From Pseudomonas californiensis (lineage in GTDB: Bacteria > Pseudomonadota > Gammaproteobacteria > Pseudomonadales > Pseudomonadaceae), in assembly GCF_021147775.1 (NCBI RefSeq), contig NZ_JAGTPK010000045.1, forward strand, positions 1 to 32,533: 32,533 bases of DNA. Reading direction: 5' to 3'. Position 1 is the stretch's first letter, and each line of letters begins with the position of its first letter. Under the pieces are notes generated by a model. It worked only from the letters and a program-made list of their open reading frames with translations. It had not been told where the DNA came from and made no database searches. This document shows, in pieces, positions 25,612 to 32,533 of the stretch. Made by a program: the position numbers and the translations under genes.

Positions 25612-26541
25612 ATGCCCGCCCTGCTCTATAAAGCCGATCCCGCACGCGCCGAACGATGGCGAGTTCTGTTCGCAGAGCATGCGCCTGACATCGAATGGCG
25701 GGTGTGGCCGGACATTGGCGACCCTTCGGAGATTCATTACTTGGGCGCCTGGCTGGCACCTGATGATCTGGACATCGTGCTGCCCAACCTCAAAGTGCTG
25801 TTCGCCTTGTCAGCAGGCGTCGATCAACTTGACCTGAGCCGCATTCCGCAAACGTTGCCAGTGGTGCGCCTGCTCGATCCCGGTATCAGTCACGGCATGT
25901 GTGAGTACGCGACCTTCGCGGTGCTCAGCCTGCACAGAGAAATGCTGCACTATCGGCAGCAGCAGGTTGAAGGTATTTGGAAAGCGAGGCCATTGGTGCC
26001 GGCTCATAAACGCAGAGTGGGCGTCATGGGGCTGGGTTTGCAGGCGCAGCATATTCTGTCGAGCCTCAAGCCTTTCGGTTTTCAACTGTCAGGCTGGGCA
26101 CGCAGCGAGCACCGTATTGACGGAGTCGCCTGTTATTCGGGCGAAGGGCAATTGGGCGATTTTCTGGGCCAGTGCGACATTCTGTTGTGCGTGCTGCCGC
26201 TGACTGAAAGCACCGAAGGCATCCTCAATCAAAAACTGTTTGAGCAACTGCCGCAAGGTGCTGCGCTGATCAACATGGGCCGCGGCGGGCATCTGGTAGA
26301 AGCAGACCTGTTGGCGGCTCTGGACAGCAATCATCTGAGCGCAGCCGTACTGGATGTCGTGCAGCAGGAGCCCGCGCCGGCTGATCATCCGTTCTGGAAA
26401 CATCCGAAGATCATGCTCACGCCCCATGTTGCCGCCATGACTCAGCCGGAAAGCGCTTTCCCCGGCCTGCTCGACAACATACGGCGTTTCGAGCGTGGTG
26501 AAGCCATGAACGGCCAGGTTGATCGCGGTCAGGGTTACTAG
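25612..26541 (+). CDS. ghrA: glyoxylate/hydroxypyruvate reductase A
   Basis: A 309-residue D-2-hydroxyacid dehydrogenase of the GhrA group. It reduces glyoxylate and hydroxypyruvate with NAD(P)H. Evidence: the Rossmann motif GVMGLGLQAQHI (the third glycine of the loop replaced by Ala, tolerated in this family), ALINMGRGGHLVE for coenzyme and substrate, the catalytic Arg region and the C-terminal His in LTPHVAAMTQP. The start MPALLYKADP was chosen to match the family. A short upstream extension exists. It is followed by a terminator. Confidence 0.9.
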   Translation: MPALLYKADPARAERWRVLFAEHAPDIEWRVWPDIGDPSEIHYLGAWLAPDDLDIVLPNLKVLFALSAGVDQLDLSRIPQTLPVVRLLDPGISHGMCEYATFAVLSLHREMLHYRQQQVEGIWKARPLVPAHKRRVGVMGLGLQAQHILSSLKPFGFQLSGWARSEHRIDGVACYSGEGQLGDFLGQCDILLCVLPLTESTEGILNQKLFEQLPQGAALINMGRGGHLVEADLLAALDSNHLSAAVLDVVQQEPAPADHPFWKHPKIMLTPHVAAMTQPESAFPGLLDNIRRFERGEAMNGQVDRGQGY

Positions 26542-26575
26542 GTACAAGTACCGGAGCAGACCACAAAAGCGGTAG

Positions 26576-26600
26576 CACCCGCCGCACTTGGCGGGTGTTT
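26576..26600 (+). terminator. ghrA terminator
   Basis: CACCCGCC-GCACTT-GGCGGGTG is an 8-base perfect stem followed by TTT, 34 bases after the ghrA stop. The T-run is short. Confidence 0.75.
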
Positions 26601-26639
26601 GACCTTACAATAGCGCTCGTCCAACCACGAGCCACCCCC

Positions 26640-27293
26640 ATGACACGCCCCGCCGCCCCCCGCAAACCTCGCGCACGCAGTCAGGCCCGGATCGATTCGA
26701 TCCTTGACGCTGCGCGTACGCTGCTTGCTGCCGAAGGGGTTGCCAGCCTGTCGATTTATAGCGTGGCCGAGCGAGCAGAAATTCCCCCGTCGTCGGTCTA
26801 TCACTTTTTCGCCAGCGTGCCTGCGCTGCTCGAAGCGCTGACTGCAGACATCCACGCCGCTTTCCGCGCCAGCCTGCAAGCGCCTATCGAGCACGCAGAA
26901 CTGAACCACTGGCGCGACCTGTCCCGTTTGGTTGAACTGCGCATGCTGGCGATTTACAACGCAGACGCCGCTGCGCGGCAGCTGATCCTTGCTCAGCACG
27001 GTCTGGCCGAAGTCAATCAGGCCGACCGCCAGCACGACATCGAGCTGGGTCAACTGATGCTGGACGTCTTCAATCGCCATTTTCAGCTCCCGGCACTGCC
27101 GGATGACGTCGACGTCTTCGCGCTGGCCATGGAACTAGGCGACCGGGTGTACGCACGCTCGGTGCAGTTGCACGACGAAATCACCCCACGCATGGCCGAA
27201 GAAGGCATGCGCGTGTTCGATGCCTACCTCGGGCTGTACCTGCCGCCGTGCCTGCCGAAACGGTCAGTGGCGTTGATCTCGCCAACGGCTTGA
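26640..27293 (+). CDS. TetR family transcriptional regulator
   Basis: A 217-residue regulator. After a basic Pro/Arg N-terminus comes the TetR helix-turn-helix (ARIDSILDAARTLLAAEGVASLSIYSVAERAEIPPSSVYHFFASVPALL region), then an all-helical effector domain. Ligand and targets are unknown. It lies 98 bases after ghrA, behind a terminator, so it may have its own promoter. It is convergent with the Rhs-like pseudogene, with only 17 bases between the stops. Confidence 0.92.
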   Translation: MTRPAAPRKPRARSQARIDSILDAARTLLAAEGVASLSIYSVAERAEIPPSSVYHFFASVPALLEALTADIHAAFRASLQAPIEHAELNHWRDLSRLVELRMLAIYNADAAARQLILAQHGLAEVNQADRQHDIELGQLMLDVFNRHFQLPALPDDVDVFALAMELGDRVYARSVQLHDEITPRMAEEGMRVFDAYLGLYLPPCLPKRSVALISPTA

Positions 27294-27310
27294 ACAGAAC
27301 GAAGTCCAAC

Positions 27311-28431
27311 TCAATTCCTGCGAATATCGCTTACCACATGCTTCCTATTCAGAAATGCTGCATAACGTTGTGTTTCTTGAGCAAACAACTTGTCAGCGCC
27401 AATTTGACCTCTTATATGGTGAAGGTTACCTGGGGCTTTCTGGATTGCGTCTACATAGTGATCCTGAAGCGTACGCGCTCGATGTATACGATTTTCATAC
27501 CTCTCAACGATACTGCTTCGTGGAGCGAGACCCTTGCCCTGCTTGCGCGTGAGGTCGTACCTCAACGCTTCCCTGATTCTCCGCCGATCGGCGTGATTCA
27601 GCACTTCTTGAGTTCCTGATGTACCGCTTGCCCGGGAGGTCGAGGCTTGAGAGAGGGGTTCGGCATAACCGCCTCGGGTCGATGCAACCGGTGACGCAGA
27701 GGACAACTGTTCAACGCCAAGGTTGGAGCGTGATGTGTTTGCCCGTTCTAACATGCCGAGCATCACCGGGTGACGTCTAGCCAAAGATGAGGGGGCAGCC
27801 TGAGGTGCGATAGGCCGAGCAGGGGACGGGCCTCGTGTTCGGGGCCAGAACACATAATCTATCGAATGCCGGGAGCGACCTGATTTGAGGATCACCGAAA
27901 AAGGTGCATGCCCCGTTGGGTCCGAATAGTTGACAGGGTCTCCCTGACAATACGCATAGGCATTCAACCCGCCTTCGCCGAACGGGCTCAAGTCATCAGG
28001 GCTGTTGAAACGCATAAGTACCGGGTTGAACGCGCGATAACCATTGCCCAGCATGTAATGCCCTGTGATCGGGTCGCGTCGCTCGCCATTGAAGCCCAGC
28101 AAGCTGGTCAGGCCGCTATCAGTCGGATGGTGCCCGTAGGCGGTATAAGCCAGAGACTCGGCGCCTGCCTCGTCGAGGCATTGCAGGACTGAACGCTGTC
28201 GATCGGTCGCCAGCAGGCTCTTTACAGACTTCCCTTCCGATGCTGCTGGGCAAGCACAACGTCTTCATGCTGGAAGATCGTACGTTGCAGCGTGCCCTGT
28301 ATCTCGGTCGCCAAGCGGTTTTTCTGATAGAAGCGCTGCGTCCCGGTTTCCGAAACCGGAGCGCTGGCAACCAGGCGATCCAACGGATCGTAGCGATAAC
28401 GGCACGACATTGCATGAGCGGGGATGGCCAT
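27311..28431 (-). pseudogene. short Rhs-core protein with variable tail, frameshifted
   Basis: Reading from ATG 28431 (GGAG eight bases upstream), the product opens with a YD-type repeat (YRYDPLDRLVAS) and continues to AQQHRKGSL, where a stop appears at about 28221. From about 28232 the next frame runs without stops through the Rhs-associated core (LGFNGERRDPITGHYMLGNG, then GDPVNYSDPTGH) to 27311. One missing G in CGGAAGGGAAG accounts for the break, giving about 373 residues if repaired. After DPTGH the tail is family-variable, Ser/Arg-rich, then a basic helical domain of about 90 residues with no match I recognise, the place where Rhs toxins carry their toxin. No immunity gene lies behind it. 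It could be a true pseudogene or a sequencing error. Confidence 0.8.
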
Positions 28432-28507
28432 GGTGAAGGCTCCAACGGAACAGACCTCAAGCATCCCCCAAGCTGCGCAGCACGACCACCTCACAAAACT
28501 GCCAGGT

Positions 28508-28544
28508 ATAAAAAACCCCGGAGGGTCGTCACCGTCCGGGGCTT
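28508..28544 (-). terminator. ssu operon terminator
   Basis: On the minus strand CCCCGGACGG-TGACGA-CCCTCCGGGG (one mismatched pair) is followed by TTTTTTAT, 15 bases after the stop of the gene at 28559. Confidence 0.9.
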
Positions 28545-28558
28545 GTCTGGCAGGCCGA

Positions 28559-28774
28559 TCACAGTTTGGCGATCGAAACCTCAGTGGATTTCACGAAGGC
28601 AATCACTTCGCTGCCCACGACCAGCTCCAGCTCTTTGACCGAGCGGGTGGTGATCACTGAAGTCACGACGCCGGAAGCGGTTTGCACGTCGATTTCAGAC
28701 AGCACGTCGCCGTGGACGATTTCCTTGATGGTGCCCTTGAACTGGTTACGAACGTTGATGGCTTTGATAGTCAT
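28559..28774 (-). CDS. ssuF: molybdopterin-binding (TOBE) protein SsuF
   Basis: A 71-residue single TOBE/Mop domain protein (INVRNQFKGTIKEIVHGDVLSEIDVQTASG, then KELELVVGSEVIAFVKSTEVSIAK). In Pseudomonas the small last gene of the sulfonate cluster encodes this molybdopterin-binding-like protein, needed for growth on some sulfonates and sulfate esters by an unclear mechanism. It lies 27 bases after ssuB and just before the operon terminator. Confidence 0.88.
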   Translation of the reverse strand: MTIKAINVRNQFKGTIKEIVHGDVLSEIDVQTASGVVTSVITTRSVKELELVVGSEVIAFVKSTEVSIAKL

Positions 28775-28801
28775 GGCATGTCTTCCTTTGGGATATCGGA
28801 G

Positions 28802-29614
28802 TTAAGTTGCCCAGCGCAGTTGCGTAGGCAATGGTGAAAAGGGTTCTGGCTCAGGCGGTGAACCGGGGATAGCGAGCACTCGGTTGAGGACTTCGGTCTC
28901 GAGCGCTGCAAGGCGATGCGAGCCGCGTGCGCGAGGCCGTGGCAGATCAACCAGCAGGTCGAGACCGATGCTGCCCTCGTCGATCAGGATCACCCGATCA
29001 GCAATCGCGACAGCTTCGCTGACATCGTGAGTCACCAGCAGCACGGTGAAACCATGCTGGCGCCACAGCTTTTCGATCAGCTGTTGCATCTCGATGCGCG
29101 TCAACGCGTCAAGTGCACCCAGCGGCTCGTCGAGCAACAACAGGCGTGGCTTGTGAATCAAGGCACGAGCCAGAGCCACGCGCTGCTTTTGACCGCCGGA
29201 CAATGCTGCAGGCCATTCATCTGCCCGCTCGGCAAGACCAACAGCTTCCAGCGCCTCGAGTGCCTGGGCACGCCAGTCGCCGCTCAGTCCGAGGCCGACG
29301 TTATCGATAATTTTCTTCCATGGCAGCAAGCGCGCTTCCTGGAACATCAGACGCGTGTCTTCGCGGGCGTCGGCCAGCGGCGCAGAGCCTGCAAGCAGTT
29401 GGCCCTGCGTAGGCTTGTCGAGCCCGGCCAGCAGACGCAACAGGGTACTCTTGCCGCAACCGCTGCGACCCACCACGGCGACGAACTGACCGGCCGGAAT
29501 ATGCAGGTCGATGTTCTTGAGCACTTCACGCGTGCCAAAGGCTTTCTTGAGATTCTGAACACCCAGCGGAATACCGCGAAGCAGGTGCGGAGGTTGTTGC
29601 TTCAGACTGGTCAT
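28802..29614 (-). CDS. ssuB: aliphatic sulfonate ABC transporter ATP-binding protein
   Basis: Cytoplasmic ATPase of the sulfonate importer, 270 residues. Walker A is GRSGCGKST (about 49-57), the signature LSGGQKQRVALARAL is near 140, Walker B is LLLLDEPLGALD near 160, and the switch His is in LVTHDVSEA. Its ATG overlaps the ssuC stop (ATGA), so the two are translationally coupled. Taurine, nitrate and sulfonate ATPases are close relatives. SsuF behind it supports the sulfonate call. Confidence 0.93.
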   Translation of the reverse strand: MTSLKQQPPHLLRGIPLGVQNLKKAFGTREVLKNIDLHIPAGQFVAVVGRSGCGKSTLLRLLAGLDKPTQGQLLAGSAPLADAREDTRLMFQEARLLPWKKIIDNVGLGLSGDWRAQALEALEAVGLAERADEWPAALSGGQKQRVALARALIHKPRLLLLDEPLGALDALTRIEMQQLIEKLWRQHGFTVLLVTHDVSEAVAIADRVILIDEGSIGLDLLVDLPRPRARGSHRLAALETEVLNRVLAIPGSPPEPEPFSPLPTQLRWAT

Positions 29615-30408
29615 GCTGCACCGCCTTTGCTGACTTGATAGGCCGGGTGCCAGCGCAGGCAGACCCGTTCCAGACCGCGAGCGGCCAGATCGGCCAGCTT
29701 GCCCAGCACCGCATACAGCACAATGGCCAGCACCACGACGTCGGTTTGCAGAAACTCACGGGCGTTCATTGCCAGGTAGCCAATACCGGAACTGGCGGAG
29801 ATGGTTTCCGCCACGATCAGCGTCAGCCACATAAAGCCCAGTGCGAACCGCACACCCACCAGAATCGAAGGCATGGCGCCCGGCAGAATCACGTGCCGAA
29901 ACAGGCTGAACCCCGACAGGCCGTAGCTGCGGGACATTTCCACCAGCGCCGGATCGATATTTCGAATGCCGTGGTAGGTGTTCAGGTAAATCGGGAACAG
30001 CGTGCCGAGCGCAACCAGGAAGATCTTCGCAGTCTCGTCGATGCCAAACCACAGGATGACCAGCGGTATCAGCGCCAGATGCGGCACGTTACGAATCATC
30101 TGTACCGAACTGTCCAACAGGCGCTCGCCCCATTTGCTCAGGCCAGTGATGAACCCCAGTGCCAGACCAATACCGCCACCGATGGCAAAGCCTATGCCGG
30201 CGCGCCAGCCGCTGATTGCCAGGTGGGTCCAGATCTCGCCGCTGGCGACCAGATTGTAGCCAGCCTCGATCACCGCACTCGGTGCCGGAAGAATGCGCGT
30301 GGACAACCAGCCAGCGCTGACTGACAACTGCCAGATCGCCAATAACAGGACAGGAAGTGCCCAGGGTGCCAGTCGATGAGTAAAACGTTGCGAAGCACTG
30401 AGGCTCAT
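29611..30408 (-). CDS. ssuC: aliphatic sulfonate ABC transporter permease
   Basis: Inner-membrane permease of 265 residues with about six hydrophobic segments and the EAA loop (EMSRSYGLSGFSLFRHVILPGAMPS region) that contacts the ATPase. The start MSLSASQRF was chosen (GAGGAGA about eight bases upstream). The longer reading to 30453 overlaps the ssuA coding end. It directly follows ssuA by 28 bases, where P. putida and P. aeruginosa have the monooxygenase gene ssuD in between. Confidence 0.93.
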   Translation of the reverse strand: MSLSASQRFTHRLAPWALPVLLLAIWQLSVSAGWLSTRILPAPSAVIEAGYNLVASGEIWTHLAISGWRAGIGFAIGGGIGLALGFITGLSKWGERLLDSSVQMIRNVPHLALIPLVILWFGIDETAKIFLVALGTLFPIYLNTYHGIRNIDPALVEMSRSYGLSGFSLFRHVILPGAMPSILVGVRFALGFMWLTLIVAETISASSGIGYLAMNAREFLQTDVVVLAIVLYAVLGKLADLAARGLERVCLRWHPAYQVSKGGAA

Positions 30409-30436
30409 GGAGTTGTCTCCTCGAAGGGCCTGTCGA

Positions 30437-31402
30437 TTACTGTGCTTGAGCAACAGCAGCGGGCGGCGTCCAGACCACGTCAGCGATGCTGAGCGGCTTG
30501 GGGATCAATTTGAGCTGGTAGAAGGTGTCTGCAATTTTTTGCTGAGCAGCCACCACCGGTGGGGTGATGAACAGTGCGCCGTAGCCCTGACGCTTGACCG
30601 AGGTCAGCGTGATGTCAGCGGGCAGGCCCAGCAGCGGCGCGACCTGTTTGGTCACTTCCTCAGGGTTGGCCTTGGACCATTCACCCACGGCTCGCACTTC
30701 TTCGATCAACGCCTGAATCACTTTCGGGTTCTTTTGGGCGTAAGGCTTGGTCGCCAGATAGAACTGATGGTTGTCGACAATGCCGGAGCCGTCTCTCAAG
30801 GTGCGGGCCTGCAACTGCTGTTCAGCAGCAGCCTGGTACGGGTCCCAGATCACCCATGCATCGACACTGCCACGCTCGAAAGCGGCACGTGCATCAGCAG
30901 GTGGCAGGAAGACGGTCTGGATGTCGGAATACTTCAGACCGGCATCCTCAAGTGCGCGTACCAGCAGGTAATGCACGTTGGAGCCCTTGTTGAGGACAAC
31001 CTTCTTGCCCTTGAGGTCTTTGACAGAAGTGATCGGCGAGTCCTTGGGTACCAGAATCGCTTCGCTGGTCGGCGCGGGTGGCTCGTAGGCCACGTACAGT
31101 AGATCAGCGCCTGCCGCCTGGGCGAACACGGGTGGTGTTTCACCGGTCACACCAAAATCGATCGAGCCTACGTTGAGGCCTTCCAGCAACTGCGGGCCGC
31201 CCGGGAACTCTGTCCACTGCACCTTGACGCCTTGCTCGGCCAGACGTTTCTCAAGCGAACCCTTGGCCTTGAGCAGCACCAGCGTGCCGTATTTCTGGTA
31301 ACCGATGCGCAGGTCTTCAGCCTGGGCCTGGGTGATCGCGCCGAACGCGAGCGCTGCGGTAAACAGAGCGACCAGGCTTCGACGCAGAGTGACAGTGCGC
31401 AT
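30437..31402 (-). CDS. ssuA: sulfonate-binding periplasmic protein
   Basis: Solute-binding protein of 321 residues with a signal peptide (MRTVTLRRSLVALFTAALAFGAITQAQA, cleavage before EDLRIGYQKYG). The SsuA/NMT1-type fold is seen in DLRIGYQKYGTLVLLKAKG, FGVTGETPPVFAQAAG and AWVIWDPYQAAAE. It delivers alkanesulfonates to SsuBC. AAGGAG lies seven bases before the ATG. It is the first gene of the ssuACBF operon here. The usual upstream ssuE (FMN reductase) is absent. Confidence 0.93.
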   Translation of the reverse strand: MRTVTLRRSLVALFTAALAFGAITQAQAEDLRIGYQKYGTLVLLKAKGSLEKRLAEQGVKVQWTEFPGGPQLLEGLNVGSIDFGVTGETPPVFAQAAGADLLYVAYEPPAPTSEAILVPKDSPITSVKDLKGKKVVLNKGSNVHYLLVRALEDAGLKYSDIQTVFLPPADARAAFERGSVDAWVIWDPYQAAAEQQLQARTLRDGSGIVDNHQFYLATKPYAQKNPKVIQALIEEVRAVGEWSKANPEEVTKQVAPLLGLPADITLTSVKRQGYGALFITPPVVAAQQKIADTFYQLKLIPKPLSIADVVWTPPAAVAQAQ

Positions 31403-31495
31403 GGCGCGCTCCTTACAAATGGGGGTGGTTGCCTGCACGACTGTTGCAGCTCGGGCGAGGCGGAATGGAAGTGACATTAACAGCAGTTTTTTATA

Positions 31496-31539
31496 TCCAT
31501 AAATCTTATTTATTCATTTAGTTATTCCATAAATGAATA
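31496..31539 (-). promoter_or_regulatory. AT-rich regulatory site upstream of ssuA
   Basis: A perfect 10-base inverted repeat TATTCATTTA (31511-31520) / TAAATGAATA (31530-31539) has a 9-base spacer. In addition the 9-mer TCCATAAAT occurs at 31496-31504 and 31526-31534, exactly 30 bases (about three helix turns) apart. This suits a LysR-type regulator such as CysB or a sulfonate-specific homologue controlling ssu genes. The regulator identity is inference. Confidence 0.55.
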
Positions 31540-31597
31540 TATGCGATTGAACGACGCTACAGGCCGGACTTCGGACGGGATGCTCAACAAGCGACAC

Positions 31598-31622
31598 AAA
31601 AAAAGGGCCGATAAATCGGCCC
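31598..31622 (-). terminator. lsfA terminator
   Basis: On the minus strand GGGCCGA-TTTA-TCGGCCC is followed by seven T, about 30 bases after the lsfA stop. It separates lsfA from the ssuACBF unit. Confidence 0.93.
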
Positions 31623-31653
31623 GAATAACCCCACTCTCGGTGAACCCGGAAAT

Positions 31654-32292
31654 TCAGCGGTTAGGCTGTGGCGTCAGGCGCAGATAAGGCGTGACGGCGG
31701 TATAGCCCTTCGGAAAGCGTTGTTTGATTTCTTCCTCATCCTTGATCGACGGCACGATCACCACATCGTCACCGTCCTTCCAGTTGGCCGGCGTGGCGAC
31801 TTTGTGGTTGTCGGTCAACTGCAGGGAATCAATCACCCGCAGGATTTCATGGAAGTTGCGGCCAGTGCTGGCCGGGTAGGTGATGGTCAGGCGCACTTTT
31901 TTGTTCGGATCGATCACAAATAGCGAACGAACCGTCAGCGTGTCACTGGCATTGGGATGGATAAGGTCATACAGATCGGACACTTTGCGGTCTGCGTCCG
32001 CCAGGATCGGGAAATTGACATGCGTGTTCTGAGTTGTGTTGATGTCATCGATCCACTTGATATGGGAATCGACCGGGTCGACCGACAGGGCAATGGCCTT
32101 GACGCCGCGCCTGGAGAATTCGTCTTTCAGTTTGGCGGTAAAGCCAAGCTCGGTGGTGCATACCGGCGTGAAGTCTGCCGGATGGGAAAACAACACACCC
32201 CAGCTGTCGCCCAGCCATTCGTGGAAGCGTATGCGGCCCTCACTGGAGTCCTGTTCAAAGTCAGGGGCGATATCGCCAAGTCGCAGTGTCAT
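31654..32292 (-). CDS. lsfA: 1-Cys peroxiredoxin LsfA
   Basis: A 212-residue Prx6-type peroxiredoxin that reduces peroxides. The peroxidatic cysteine is Cys45 in PADFTPVCTTELG, and no resolving cysteine is seen. The C-terminal extension (PKGYTAVTPYLRLTPQPNR) is typical of the 1-Cys group. It is the sulfate-starvation-induced protein named LsfA in P. putida, where it heads the ssu cluster. The start MTLRLGDIAPDFEQ was chosen (GAGGAG upstream). An upstream ATG at 32337 adds a nonconserved leader. It lies upstream of ssuA but is separated from it by a terminator. Confidence 0.95.
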   Translation of the reverse strand: MTLRLGDIAPDFEQDSSEGRIRFHEWLGDSWGVLFSHPADFTPVCTTELGFTAKLKDEFSRRGVKAIALSVDPVDSHIKWIDDINTTQNTHVNFPILADADRKVSDLYDLIHPNASDTLTVRSLFVIDPNKKVRLTITYPASTGRNFHEILRVIDSLQLTDNHKVATPANWKDGDDVVIVPSIKDEEEIKQRFPKGYTAVTPYLRLTPQPNR

Positions 32293-32533
32293 GGTGTTGC
32301 TCCTCGTCTTGTTAGGGTATGTCTCAGTCAAGACCAACTGTGCCTGTCGGTGAAAGAATTTAAAAAGAATATAAACAGCTGTGGTTAGGCCTGATAGGCA
32401 TATAGAAAATCAGGCAAAAGAAACCCCGCACAAGGCGTAATACTGTTCACTTAAGCATTTGAGTCCAGGCCGGGCTTTATAGAGAATCCGATGTCAGACC
32501 TCTGGCATCGGATTTTTTATGCCCATTCAGCAG
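32293..32533. other. lsfA upstream region, no coding gene seen
   Basis: These 241 bases are AT-rich in part (AATTTAAAAAGAATATAAACAG). They hold the lsfA ribosome site and a small inverted repeat GTCT-TGACTG-AGAC near 32323-32336. I find no credible protein on either strand. A plus-strand terminator at the right end is listed separately. Confidence 0.5.
32485..32518 (+). terminator. plus-strand Rho-independent terminator without a coding gene before it
   Basis: AATCCGATGTCAG-ACCT-CTGGCATCGGATT makes a 13-base stem with one T-G wobble, followed by a run of T. On the minus strand the stem is not followed by T. It would end a plus-strand transcript, yet the nearest plus-strand protein gene is thousands of bases away, so a small RNA between about 32300 and 32518 is possible. 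Confidence 0.75.

Noticed and set aside
27248..27619. A 123-codon plus-strand frame after the TetR gene, considered as an immunity gene for the Rhs tail
   Set aside because: It starts inside the TetR gene in another frame and runs antisense to the Rhs tail, with no ribosome site.
32293..32400. Sigma-54 promoter for lsfA
   Set aside because: A GG element is present in GGCACAGTTGGTCTTG, but the GC at the required spacing is missing.
1..32533. CRISPR array, tRNA or rRNA genes
   Set aside because: No regularly spaced repeats, cloverleaf-like sequence or rRNA motifs were seen on reading. In particular no tRNA lies beside the recombinase, which fits thyA being the insertion target.

Overview
The window looks like a chromosomal stretch of a Pseudomonas, most probably of the P. 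syringae group. This is judged from protein identity to remembered Pseudomonas families, a GC-rich chromosome, and gene order: thyA-lgt, ptsP-rppH next to a histidinol-phosphatase-like HAD gene, ilvA/rpiA, a D-2-hydroxyglutarate dehydrogenase divergent from serA, and a HacB-type acylase. No database search was run. No rRNA or tRNA gene and no CRISPR array was seen.

Layout. Positions 1-1650 are the end of an integrative element: a tyrosine recombinase with a small translationally coupled gene behind it. This end lies inside thyA. ThyA follows its family for about 220 residues, switches to 14 unrelated residues and stops, so about 100 C-terminal residues with essential substrate-binding positions are absent. 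Positions 2365-7682 hold conserved housekeeping genes: lgt, an NRDE-family gene, the rppH-ptsP operon and a HAD phosphatase. Positions 7695-12622 hold a DUF2269 membrane protein, ilvA, rpiA and two tandem SdiA-regulated-domain paralogues. Positions 12801-16312 hold a fumarylacetoacetate hydrolase-family gene and the D-2-hydroxyglutarate dehydrogenase/serA divergent pair, which share a near-palindromic intergenic site. SerA makes D-2-hydroxyglutarate as a by-product of driving serine synthesis, and the neighbour removes it.

Positions 16439-22721 hold a DUF4399 protein, a 2-oxoglutarate oxygenase, a DUF2059 secreted protein followed by two small coupled genes that look like a membrane-active toxin with a membrane partner, an alpha/beta hydrolase, and a large Ntn-hydrolase acylase (HacB-like, N-acyl-homoserine lactone degradation). 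Positions 22750-27293 hold an Lrp regulator, a HAD protein and gabT on one strand, with ghrA and a TetR regulator opposite. Positions 27311-28431 hold a short Rhs-core toxin-like gene broken by a single frameshift, with a variable basic tail and no visible immunity gene.

Positions 28559-32292 hold a sulfonate-sulfur locus, lsfA-ssuA-ssuC-ssuB-ssuF. The familiar ssuE and ssuD are missing from it. Beyond lsfA a strong plus-strand terminator has no coding gene in front of it, which raises the possibility of a small RNA.

The best candidates for new biology are the thyA-targeting recombinase element, the 141-residue/63-residue coupled membrane pair, the Rhs tail, and two structured intergenic regions: interleaved inverted repeats near 8.2 kb and the plus-strand terminator near 32.5 kb. 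The functions proposed for these are inference.
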